From assembly GCA_023954815.1 (NCBI GenBank), contig JAGSHB010000001.1:1-64000 (forward strand): DNA of 64,000 nt, written 5' to 3'. Position numbers and translations under genes: made by a program. Positions 8,809-16,696 of the stretch are shown in pieces. Within the stretch, counting starts at the first letter, position 1, and the number at the start of each line of letters is the position of its first letter. Source of the stretch: Myxococcales bacterium. Lineage in GTDB: Bacteria; Myxococcota_A; UBA9042. The notes beneath the pieces are model-generated. The model searched no databases and was not told the origin of the DNA. It was given only the letters and a program-made list of their open reading frames with translations.

Positions 8809-10323
8809 ATGTCCAACACCCCTGCGTCCGCCTCCTTGCCCATGCCGGAGTACGACGGACTCGATGCGACCGCGATCGCAGCGTTGGTTCGCGAGGGGCA
8901 GGTCAAGCCGAGCGAGGTGCTCGCCGCGGCCATTGCGCGTATGGAGGCCCGCAACCCTGCCTTGAACGCTGTGGTGGAGCCCCTAACAGAGCGTGCGCTG
9001 GCCCGTGCGGACGCCCTGCCAGATGGGCCGCTGCGTGGCGTGCCCTTCCTGCTGAAAGACCTCAAGTTGATGCTCGCGGGCACCAAGACCACCAACTCGA
9101 CCCTCCTGATGAAGGACTTCGTCGCCGAGCGCTCGTCGCTGTTGGCCGAGCGCTACGAAGCCTCAGGCCTGCAGATTCTCGGCAAGACCAACACCCCTGA
9201 GTACGGGATCATGGGCATCACCGAGCCGACCCTGCGGGGCCCCTGTCGCAACCCGTGGAATACCGATCACACCCCAGGTGGCAGCAGCGGTGGTTCGGCC
9301 TCGGCTGTGGGGGCGCGCATTGTGCCTGCCGCCCATGCCGGCGATGGCGGCGGGTCGATCCGCATTCCGGCTTCGGCCTGTGGTCTGGTCGGGCTCAAAC
9401 CGACACGCGGTCGGGTGACCATGGCGCCTTTTGTCGGTGAAGGTTGGAGCGGTTTCGTTCAGGAACATGTCGTCTGCCGTTCTGTGCGCGATAGCGCCCT
9501 GCTGCTCGACGTGGCCGACGGCGCGGGCCCAGGCGATCCCTACGCCGCGCCGCACAAACCCAAGCCGTGGCTTGAGGAGTTGCAAGCGCCCGTCGGCAAG
9601 CTGCGCATCGCCTTTGATGATGGCGCATTGTTCGGCGACACCAATCACGCAGACTGCAAAGCAGCCGTTGCCCACACCGTCGCCCTGCTGGAGGGGCTGG
9701 GCCATGAGGTGGTGGAGGCGCGCCCGCCGTTCCCCCGTGAAGAGTTAGTCCGCGCCTACTTCATCATCGTCGCGAGCAACGTGGCCTATATGGTCGATGA
9801 AACCGCGCGCCTTTTCGGCAAAAAGCCCGCATATTCGCAGGTTGAACCCGCAACTTGGCTGCTCGCGCTCATCGGCTGGAAGAGCTCCGCCGCAGATGTG
9901 CAGTGGGCCAAAGCGACCATCCAATATGCCGCGCGCGGTGTGGCGACGTTCTTCGAAAGCCACGATGTTTTTGTCACGTCGACGCTCGCCCGCCCGCCTG
10001 CGAAGGTCGGCGAGCTGCTCCCCACACCCGGCGAGACGGCCCAAGTTGCAGCCTTGCGCCACCTGCCGCTCAAGCCGATTTTGGACTTTGCCCTGGCCAA
10101 GATTAGTAGCGACAAACTCAGCGCGACGCCCAACACGCAGCTGTTCAACCAGACCGGTCAGCCCGGCATGAGTGTGCCGCTGTTTTGGAATGACGCAGGG
10201 CTGCCCATCGGCACCCAACTGGTCGGCGGCTTTGGCGACGAGGCGACGCTCTTTCGTCTCGCCGCACAGCTAGAGCAGGCCCAACCTTGGGGAGCCAGAC
10301 TCCCGCCCATGATCGACGGATAG
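8809..10323 (+). CDS. Amidase (amidase signature family)
   Basis: A 504-residue amidase-signature hydrolase with a Ser-Ser-Lys triad: Lys in LLKDLKL (~residue 84), the Gly/Ser-rich [10 protein letters not shown] stretch (~155-165) and the nucleophile Ser in [11 protein letters not shown]. It hydrolyses a C-N amide bond; the substrate is unknown. It looks closest to stand-alone 6-aminohexanoate cyclic-dimer hydrolase-like amidases rather than GatA, because gatB and gatC are absent and the C-terminal part differs. No signal peptide, so cytoplasmic. Start 8809 has GGAGAG ~5 nt upstream; the frame is open further upstream (to 8227), but there it runs opposite the lipoprotein gene. Confidence 0.85.
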   Translation: MSNTPASASLPMPEYDGLDATAIAALVREGQVKPSEVLAAAIARMEARNPALNAVVEPLTERALARADALPDGPLRGVPFLLKDLKLMLAGTKTTNSTLLMKDFVAERSSLLAERYEASGLQILGKTNTPEYGIMGITEPTLRGPCRNPWNTDHTPGGSSGGSASAVGARIVPAAHAGDGGGSIRIPASACGLVGLKPTRGRVTMAPFVGEGWSGFVQEHVVCRSVRDSALLLDVADGAGPGDPYAAPHKPKPWLEELQAPVGKLRIAFDDGALFGDTNHADCKAAVAHTVALLEGLGHEVVEARPPFPREELVRAYFIIVASNVAYMVDETARLFGKKPAYSQVEPATWLLALIGWKSSAADVQWAKATIQYAARGVATFFESHDVFVTSTLARPPAKVGELLPTPGETAQVAALRHLPLKPILDFALAKISSDKLSATPNTQLFNQTGQPGMSVPLFWNDAGLPIGTQLVGGFGDEATLFRLAAQLEQAQPWGARLPPMIDG

Positions 10324-10556
10324 TGCCCCTGGTCGCTCATCCGTATCGTGCATCTGTAACAGTCTATCGTGCGGATGAACGATTCCGCGCTGTTTCAGCA
10401 GGTTGTGTATCCCCTTTCCAAGTCCAATGACCTATCGAGGAGCGGCTTGCATCGTTGCAATGGCCGCCCGCGTGAGAAGTCCCTTTTGCTCAGTGGTATC
10501 AGCGTGTATACCGGCGCGCGCAATCCACGCGTTCTTTGAGTTCTGAGGGAGTTATC
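10324..10556. promoter_or_regulatory. Intergenic region upstream of the multicopper oxidase, with TTGCA-N4-TGCAA dyad
   Basis: A perfect dyad TTGCA-TCGT-TGCAA lies at 10447-10460, 96 nt before the oxidase start. TATACC at 10507-10512 is a possible -10. At the amidase end there is an inverted pair TCATCCG (10337-10343) / CGGATGA (10372-10378) enclosing two direct copies of TATCGTGC (10344-10351 and 10365-10372); its role is unclear and it is weak as a terminator because the loop is long. Confidence 0.5.
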
Positions 10557-12101
10557 ATGAGGTCGATTCGAGCGAGCATTCAGCCTACTGCCTTGCTGTT
10601 GGTCATGTTGCTATCGGCCTGCGGCACCGAGTCTACGTCAGACTCAAGCCAGGACGCAGGCGCTTCGGCCGCTTCCGACGCTGCAGGCGCCGCGAGTGAT
10701 GCGGGCGCCGCCGCTGCTGATACTGGCCCGGACGTTACAGAGAAAGTTGCGCAGCCATTGCCCAAGCTGATTGGCCCGAGCGTGCTTAAGGACATCAATC
10801 CGAAGCCCGGGATCGTCGAGGTCAACCTGACGACCCAGGTGGTCAGCATGAAGCTGCACCCGGATGTGCCCGAGCTGCCGATGTTCCTCTACAACGGTCA
10901 GTTCCCTGGCCCGACCCTGCGTGCGCGGGTCGGCGACAAAGTCATCGTGCATTTCAAGAACGAGATTCCGCAGAAGACGACCGTCCACTGGCACGGCCTG
11001 CGCATCTCCGACCAGATGGACGGTAGCCCGCGCATTCAGAAGCCCGTCGAGACCGGCGGCACCTTCACCTATGAGTTTGTGGTCCCTGACGCTGGCACCT
11101 ACTGGTATCATCCCCACGTGCGCGCTCACGAGCAGGTCGAGCGTGGCTTGTACGGTGCGATCATCGTCGAAGAGGCCGAGAACATCGGCTTTACGCGGGA
11201 TCGCATGCTGGTCATGGACGACATCTATCTGACCAAGGAGGGCTTTGGCAGCTTCACGGCTTGGCCGCATCCAACGACGATGCACGGCCGCTCGGGCAAC
11301 GTGATGCTCCTCAATGGCGAGCGCACACCGGTCGCGCCTGCTCAGGCCAAGAAGGGCGACGTCGAGCGTTGGCGTCTGGTGAACACAGCAAATGCACGCA
11401 CGATGGTTGTCGACGTGATCGGCCCCGCGTTCGTCAGGGTAATCGGCACTGACGGCGGGTTGCTGGCGAAACCCTACGATCTCGACAACAAGAAGATCGT
11501 GTTGCCAGTCGGTACGCGCTACGACCTTGAGGTCGCGTACTACGACAAAGGTACGATGCAGCTGCGCGCCCACGTGCCGTCGGCTGCTCCCGGTGGTGGC
11601 GTTCGCTACAAGCCCATGCTGATGCAGACCGTCGAGATCGCCGATGACCCGAAGTTCAAGGACCTGAAGACGCCTGTCATTCCCCAGCCGGAGTCTCTTG
11701 GCTCACGACCGATCGACGAGACCGTACAGATGGTGTTTACAGCTGTGGAGGACCCGAAGAGCCCCGCAGGTGTCTCTTGGCTGATCAACGGTAAAGCCAA
11801 CGCGATGGCGCCGGTGTTCACGTTCAAAGAAGGCGCGACGGTCATCATGGAGCTTGAAAACAAGGCGGGCCCCGAGCATCCCTTCCACCTGCACGGTCAG
11901 TTCTTCGAGGTGCTGACCGTCAATGGCCAGAACGCAAACCTCCCGGGTCTCAAGGATACTGTGTTGGTTCCGGGCCAGGCGAAGGTGCGCATCAAGGCCT
12001 ACTTCGACAATCCGGGTCAGTGGATGGCGCACTGTCACATTCTTGAGCACGCTGAGCTCGGCATGATGAGCGAGATTGTTGTGACGCCGAAAGCGAAGTA
12101 A
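10557..12101 (+). CDS. Multicopper oxidase lipoprotein
   Basis: A 514-residue three-domain multicopper oxidase (laccase/CopA/CueO-like). A signal peptide ends in lipobox LLSAC, followed by an Ala/Ser/Asp-rich tether of ~40 residues. All four copper-binding motifs are present: HWHG (144-147), HPH (185-187), HPFHLHG (441-447) and HCHILEHAELGM (492-503), the last with a Met placed as the type 1 axial ligand. It would oxidise Cu(I) or phenolic substrates with O2, outside the inner membrane. The start at 10557 is preceded by GAGGGA 7 nt upstream. The csoR-permease genes 2.6 kb downstream support a role in copper tolerance. It has its own upstream region with the shared dyad. Confidence 0.9.
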   Translation: MRSIRASIQPTALLLVMLLSACGTESTSDSSQDAGASAASDAAGAASDAGAAAADTGPDVTEKVAQPLPKLIGPSVLKDINPKPGIVEVNLTTQVVSMKLHPDVPELPMFLYNGQFPGPTLRARVGDKVIVHFKNEIPQKTTVHWHGLRISDQMDGSPRIQKPVETGGTFTYEFVVPDAGTYWYHPHVRAHEQVERGLYGAIIVEEAENIGFTRDRMLVMDDIYLTKEGFGSFTAWPHPTTMHGRSGNVMLLNGERTPVAPAQAKKGDVERWRLVNTANARTMVVDVIGPAFVRVIGTDGGLLAKPYDLDNKKIVLPVGTRYDLEVAYYDKGTMQLRAHVPSAAPGGGVRYKPMLMQTVEIADDPKFKDLKTPVIPQPESLGSRPIDETVQMVFTAVEDPKSPAGVSWLINGKANAMAPVFTFKEGATVIMELENKAGPEHPFHLHGQFFEVLTVNGQNANLPGLKDTVLVPGQAKVRIKAYFDNPGQWMAHCHILEHAELGMMSEIVVTPKAK

Positions 12102-12327
12102 CTCGTTGGAAGCTCTCGCCGCAGATGAGCATGAGGGCCTGAAAAGACAGGTAGATTTCTGAATCTCAGCTATACGGGTCTGCCCGTTTACGGCGGCCTG
12201 TTGTGCGCCAACTGTGAGACTTTTCGTGTGCGGTTTTCGTAGCTGGGCCGGCAATGGTAGCTTGTCGCCATCGAAATCGCGGCGTTGGGCAATCTGCGCC
12301 CGACTATGACGCGCACGGGAGATCGCC
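12102..12327. other. Intergenic region, no gene seen
   Basis: 226 nt between the oxidase and the deacetylase lipoprotein. No clear terminator, dyad or RNA gene was found; a promoter for the downstream gene may lie here but no convincing -35/-10 pair was seen. Confidence 0.4.
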
Positions 12328-14553
12328 ATGCTTCGCAAGCTCGCTTCACTAGGGCTGATGCTCGCCGTCTTGCTGGTGGGTTGCAGCAAAGATCCGGTTC
12401 CGCTGCGCAAGTGTGACATCGACCGCGACGGGCCGCTTTTTGAAAGCCAAGAGACCCTGTGCGATGGCGTCGACAACGACTGCGATGGGCTGACCGATGT
12501 GCTCGTCCCGGGCGCACACACCGCCTGTACGACGAAGCTTCCGGGCGTTTGCGGCGTCGGTGTGGCGAACTGCCAATTCGGCAAGAAAGTCTGCCTGACC
12601 CAGCCGCCGCACGCTGAGTCGTGGGATGGCAAAGACAACGACTGCGATGGTCAAACGGATGAGGGCATCGTCGAGACCTTGGCGCTGCCAGCGATGGCAC
12701 GTATCGCTGTGCCGCCGTATCTCTTCGAAAAAGATGAAGATCCCCGGGCGATGGACCTGTACAAGGGACAGCTCGACCAAGCGGGCATTCCCTACGAGGC
12801 GCCCGATGCGTCCAAGAGCGTGCCGAAGTTCGATTGGGGCAAGGTGTTCGGTTCGCTGGATAAATACCGCCTCATCATCGTCCCAGGTTACGTACTGCCC
12901 TCGTTCGTCAGTGAAGAGTCGGGCGATTTCGCCAAGCTTGAGGCCTGGATCAAGAGCGGCGGCGTGCTCATTTGGAACAAGCCGGTCGGCCCGAAAGACA
13001 AGTACTCCGAAAAGGAAAACGCCCACGCGAAGAAGATCGTCGCCCTCGGCGGTGTCAGCAAGCACACGCAGTACCTGACCTCTGATCGGGTGCGGATGAC
13101 CGGCGAAGGGGCCGCGACCCTGTGGTTGGAGCACGGCCCGGAGCGCAACATCCACCTCACGACCAAGCCGGACAACCCCAAGGAGCAGCTGGAGGTCTTC
13201 ACGTTCGAGCCGCTCGCGGGCACAGAGGTCTTGGCCCACGCCTACCGGGGCGACAAGAAGCTCGGAGCGACCTGGTTGCGCCGGAAAATCGGGCAGGGAG
13301 CGGTCTACACGCTGGGATTTGATCCGACGCACTACACCGCCAATCGCTGCTATGTGAACTGCTTCGATCCCGGCATAGACATCGGCGTGATGCTGCTCAA
13401 GGGCGCTTGGCGGGAGGCGGGCCAGGGCCACTACGTCGTCAAGCATACCGTCCCAGGTGTGGAGTCGGGTGTCCTCTTGGCCAGCCACGACATCGACGCG
13501 CCGGACTCCCATAACGCAGGCGAGTGGGGCGGCCCAGGTGCGCCGAGAATGGCGGAGATGGAGCGTGAGGAGGACGTGCAAGGGACCTATTTTGTCACAA
13601 CGGACTACGTCACCAAGTACTACAACCCGGCCATGGTCAAGCGACTGTGCCAACTGGATATGTGCCCTGAAGGTGGCCACTCCATCCAGCATTTGTACTG
13701 GGGGGATTTTCCCCGTGGCGACTGCAGTGTGACCAAAGCGCAGTACAAGACGTCGGCGCCGACGGTCTGCGGCGAGGTGAATGTGAACCTCGAGATGCTG
13801 CGGCAGATCTTGCCCAAGGGCCGACGCCTGGATTCTTGGCGCACGCCTTATTTGGAGGCCAGCCAGCACCAGTACAGCGTCTTGGCCGAAAAGGGCATCC
13901 GCTTCGATTCGAGCCTGGCGACTGGCGACCTGCGCAGCAACTTCCCGATCGATCTGCCCAATTACGTGCACTACAAGCTCGAAGACGTCTCAAAGATCGA
14001 CGAGATGTGGGTCTTTCCGGTCAACATCGAGGACGGCATTGGCTGGTACGAAGATGGTGTTGAGATGCGGCGTGAAGTTTCGCAAAAGTGGCTCAGCGAG
14101 TTCAAGCACCGGTGGGCGGAGCAGATGGAAGGCAACGGCAAAAATGGCGCCTGGAACGTGCTGCTGGTTCACCCGTCGTTCGGCATCGGTGACGGGGTCG
14201 GGCCAGACAACCTGCAGCTGAAGATCGACGCGGTCCGCTGGGCGATTCGTTACGCCAAGAAGATCGGGCTGCACATCGCGCCCATCGCCAAGCTCGGGGA
14301 CTTCTGGCGGGGCCGGCATGGCACCAAGATCGACAACGTGGTCTACGAAAATGGTGCGTACAAGGGCCGAATTGTCATCGGTAAGGTGCCTGCGCGGAAG
14401 TTCAGCCTGGAGTTTGGCGATCGGATCGCCGACTTCCAGCACAATACGACGAGCACTGTGAAAGTGGTCGGTCAGCGGGTGGTGTTCGACTTCATCATGC
14501 CCGCTGGGGCCGTGATCGAATTCACCGCAGTCGTTGATAAATCAGGAAAATAG
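12328..14553 (+). CDS. MopE-motif lipoprotein with NodB-like polysaccharide deacetylase domain
   Basis: A 741-residue lipoprotein (lipobox LLVGC). Residues ~45-60 and ~105-118 hold two copies of the DGxDNDCDGxTD motif, the putative metal-binding repeat seen in MopE and many myxobacterial surface proteins. The middle (~130-370) resembles a glutamine-amidotransferase-like fold (YRLIIVPGYVLPS, LEAWIKSGGVLIW). From ~380 there are NodB/CE4 landmarks: SHDID (Asp388/390), HSIQH (451-455) and WRTPY (~504-508). These match the metal-binding Asp/His and Arg-Pro motifs of polysaccharide deacetylases, so deacetylation of a surface glycan is the likely activity. The domain combination is unusual. Start at 12328 has GGGAG ~7 nt upstream. 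No link to neighbouring copper genes is evident beyond order. Confidence 0.7.
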   Translation: MLRKLASLGLMLAVLLVGCSKDPVPLRKCDIDRDGPLFESQETLCDGVDNDCDGLTDVLVPGAHTACTTKLPGVCGVGVANCQFGKKVCLTQPPHAESWDGKDNDCDGQTDEGIVETLALPAMARIAVPPYLFEKDEDPRAMDLYKGQLDQAGIPYEAPDASKSVPKFDWGKVFGSLDKYRLIIVPGYVLPSFVSEESGDFAKLEAWIKSGGVLIWNKPVGPKDKYSEKENAHAKKIVALGGVSKHTQYLTSDRVRMTGEGAATLWLEHGPERNIHLTTKPDNPKEQLEVFTFEPLAGTEVLAHAYRGDKKLGATWLRRKIGQGAVYTLGFDPTHYTANRCYVNCFDPGIDIGVMLLKGAWREAGQGHYVVKHTVPGVESGVLLASHDIDAPDSHNAGEWGGPGAPRMAEMEREEDVQGTYFVTTDYVTKYYNPAMVKRLCQLDMCPEGGHSIQHLYWGDFPRGDCSVTKAQYKTSAPTVCGEVNVNLEMLRQILPKGRRLDSWRTPYLEASQHQYSVLAEKGIRFDSSLATGDLRSNFPIDLPNYVHYKLEDVSKIDEMWVFPVNIEDGIGWYEDGVEMRREVSQKWLSEFKHRWAEQMEGNGKNGAWNVLLVHPSFGIGDGVGPDNLQLKIDAVRWAIRYAKKIGLHIAPIAKLGDFWRGRHGTKIDNVVYENGAYKGRIVIGKVPARKFSLEFGDRIADFQHNTTSTVKVVGQRVVFDFIMPAGAVIEFTAVVDKSGK

Positions 14554-14624
14554 CGCGGTTTCAGCTTTACCTGACCACGCACGACGCTGGCGTGGCGCGA
14601 CCGTTTTGCCTTGTTTCTGAAATA

Positions 14625-14668
14625 TACCCCCAGGGGGTAATTGACTTGAGAGGATCGGCGCCTATTCT
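14625..14668 (+). promoter_or_regulatory. CsoR-type operator and promoter of the csoR operon
   Basis: The palindrome TACCCCCAGGGGGTA (14625-14639) matches the GC-tract operator bound by CsoR repressors. It is followed by TTGACT (14641-14646) and TATTCT (14663-14668) with a 16-nt spacer. Binding next to the -35 would block transcription until Cu(I) releases the repressor, so the operon is probably autoregulated. Confidence 0.8.
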
Positions 14669-14729
14669 GCGTGTGGACTTGATGTCTGGGCGGTCGATGC
14701 CTGGATGAGAGATGTCTGGGAGTTCAGCC

Positions 14730-15014
14730 ATGCAGCCAGGTGAAAAGAAGAAACTGCTCAGTCGTCTCGCGCGCGCCGAAGGGCAGGTCAGCGCGATCCG
14801 GCGCATGGTTGAGGCCGACAAGTACTGCGTCGACGTGCTCGTTCAGGTGGCGGCAGCCCGCGGGGCGTTGGCGAGAGTTGGCGGCGTTGTCTTGGAGAAC
14901 CACCTACAGACCTGTGTCGCCAGCGCCTTGGATGATCCGACAGCGAGAGATGAGAAGATGGCAGAGCTGATGGATCTGTTCACGCGCTTCGCCGGCTTGG
15001 GCAAGGGGGCCTAA
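14730..15014 (+). CDS. csoR: CsoR-family copper-sensing repressor
   Basis: A 94-residue all-helical DUF156 repressor. It has the family core LSRLARAEGQ and the Cu(I) ligand set Cys33, His58, Cys62. The 25- and 4-residue spacing equals that of M. tuberculosis CsoR (Cys36, His61, Cys65), which argues for copper rather than nickel/cobalt (RcnR) or formaldehyde (FrmR) sensing. Start 14730 has GGGAG 9 nt upstream; ATG at 14712 is in frame and would add six residues. The stop is 2 nt before the GTG of the permease, so the two are co-translated. A CsoR operator lies just upstream. Confidence 0.9.
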   Translation: MQPGEKKKLLSRLARAEGQVSAIRRMVEADKYCVDVLVQVAAARGALARVGGVVLENHLQTCVASALDDPTARDEKMAELMDLFTRFAGLGKGA

Positions 15015-15016
15015 TC

Positions 15017-16246
15017 GTGTCGCTATTGGACCATGTGTGGATGGTGATGACCGAATTGGGCCCGTGGCTCATCGTCGGTGCTGTGATCTCCGGCCTGCTG
15101 CACGGATTGCTGCCCTCGGGTTTTGTTCGCCGTCACTTGCAAGGGCGATTTGCCGTGCTGAAGGCCGTCGTCTTGGGGATTCCGCTGCCGTTGTGCTCGT
15201 GCGGGGTCATTCCGGCGGGGGTCGGGCTCAAGCGCGACGGCGCCAGTGACGGTGCGGCTGTTGGGTTTCTGACCGCGACGCCACAAACTGGGGTCGACTC
15301 CATCTTGGTGAGTGCGGGCATGTTGGGGCTACCTTTTGCCCTCATGAAGGTGTTTGCCGCGTTGGTGACCGGCCTGGTCAGCGGCCATCTCGTCGATTGG
15401 ACGGGCGGCGGTGCCGAGGCGGACGACGCGGCGGACGTGTCTTGCGCCGTTGACACGGAGCAGGGCCGGACGATTGCCGACATGTGGGCCCACGGCGTTG
15501 ACATGGTGCGCATGATTTGGCGCTGGTTGGTCTTTGGTATTGTGGCGTCTGCGGCGATTGGCGTTTGGCTGCCGCCGGGGGCGTTGGCTGATCTCGGCAT
15601 GGGCAGTGGCGCTGCAGCGTTCGCCTGGGTGCTTGTGGCCTCGGTGCCCTTGTATGTGTGTGCCACAGCGTCGGTGCCTATCGCTGCAGCGCTGGTCGCT
15701 GGTGGGCTGCCCACGGGTGCAGCGCTGGTGTTTCTGATGGCTGGACCGGCGACCAACGTCGCCACGCTCGGAGCCGTTTGGCGGGCCTTTGGCGGTCGGG
15801 TCTTGGCGATCTACCTCGGCACACTCATCGCCGGCAGCGTGGCCTTTGGGCTGGCGTTTGAGTGGATCGCGGGCTCTCTTGGGTTCGCTGCGTTGGCCTC
15901 GGCAGATCCACACGCTGCGCATCAAATCGCATGGTGGCAAACCGCTGGCGCCGTGATCTTGGCTGCCGCGCTGCTCTGGTTCGCTTTTGAGGAATTACGC
16001 GCGCTCGTGGGGCGCATGGGGGCTGTGATGCATACAACCGATCAAACGATCACCATCGGTGTCAAAGGCATGACCTGTGGTGGCTGCTCGTCGCGCCTGG
16101 AGCGGGTGCTCAATCGTGACGAGGCCATTGACTCCGCACGGGTGCTGCTCGATGAGGAGCGCGCCGAAATCTCCGGTGGCGTCAGCGTCGACCGCGTCGT
16201 CGAACTTATCGAAGGGGCCGGCTTTGAAGCCGTCAGGTCATCCTGA
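15017..16246 (+). CDS. SO_0444/ArsP-type permease with C-terminal HMA metal-binding domain
   Basis: A 409-residue membrane permease of the DUF318/ArsP superfamily, SO_0444 Cu/Zn efflux subgroup. It has about eight to ten hydrophobic helices. The motif PLPLCSCGVIPAG in an early helix and the paired segment VPLYVCATASVPIAAAL place Cys residues in the membrane, as expected for soft-metal transport. A cytoplasmic linker lies at ~130-160. Residues ~345-409 are an HMA domain with GMTCGGCSSRLERVL, whose CxxC binds Cu(I). Start is GTG with AGGGGG ~7 nt upstream. Coupled to csoR, it is predicted to export copper; zinc or another soft metal is the alternative. Confidence 0.85.
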   Translation: MSLLDHVWMVMTELGPWLIVGAVISGLLHGLLPSGFVRRHLQGRFAVLKAVVLGIPLPLCSCGVIPAGVGLKRDGASDGAAVGFLTATPQTGVDSILVSAGMLGLPFALMKVFAALVTGLVSGHLVDWTGGGAEADDAADVSCAVDTEQGRTIADMWAHGVDMVRMIWRWLVFGIVASAAIGVWLPPGALADLGMGSGAAAFAWVLVASVPLYVCATASVPIAAALVAGGLPTGAALVFLMAGPATNVATLGAVWRAFGGRVLAIYLGTLIAGSVAFGLAFEWIAGSLGFAALASADPHAAHQIAWWQTAGAVILAAALLWFAFEELRALVGRMGAVMHTTDQTITIGVKGMTCGGCSSRLERVLNRDEAIDSARVLLDEERAEISGGVSVDRVVELIEGAGFEAVRSS

Positions 16247-16273
16247 TAGCCGATCTGTATAGCCGGAGCGGCG

Positions 16274-16666
16274 CTACAAGCCCGGAATCTCGGGTAGCGT
16301 GACCGGTTTGCCCTCCCTGTCCACAGCCACCATCTCAACGACGCCTTTGACGATCGGCAGCTTTTCGCCCTGCCGATGGACGTGCTGCGCGAACACGGCT
16401 CGATAGTCGCTCGCCCGGCTTGGCGTTGTGCGAATTTCGAGCTCGTCACCGAGCGTCGCAGGCGCCCGAAAGGTCAACTCACAGCGATAGACGACAAAAG
16501 CGACGCCCTCAGCGAGCAGGGCGACCAGCCGATCCTGGCCGATGAGGTGCTCACGTGCCCGCTCGAAGTAGCGTAGGTAGTTGGCGTGGTAGATGGCTCC
16601 CGACAGGTCGGTGTCTTCGTAATAGACGCGCACCGTGTGGCTGTGAAAGGGCCCCGTGTTGTTCAT
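16274..16666 (-). CDS. ybgC: YbgC-type acyl-CoA thioesterase
   Basis: A 130-residue hot-dog fold thioesterase. The N-terminal VYYEDTDLSGAIYHANYLRYFERAREH is the signature of the YbgC/4-hydroxybenzoyl-CoA thioesterase group, with the catalytic Asp in EDTD. It hydrolyses short acyl-CoA or acyl-ACP and in proteobacteria is often associated with the Tol-Pal region; tol genes are not here. The start has AGGA ~8 nt upstream. It follows the TMTC-like gene by 30 nt on the same strand and may share its transcript. Confidence 0.85.
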   Translation of the reverse strand: MNNTGPFHSHTVRVYYEDTDLSGAIYHANYLRYFERAREHLIGQDRLVALLAEGVAFVVYRCELTFRAPATLGDELEIRTTPSRASDYRAVFAQHVHRQGEKLPIVKGVVEMVAVDREGKPVTLPEIPGL

Positions 16667-16696
16667 GGCGTCGTCCTGATTGTTGTGGCGCGGCTG

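Noticed and set aside
2000-14560. Recurring AATAGCGCG(C/G)TTT around the stop codons at 2004 and 14551 as a possible shared 3' element
   Set aside because: Only two copies, partly made of the stop codon itself, without a common stem; probably coincidence.
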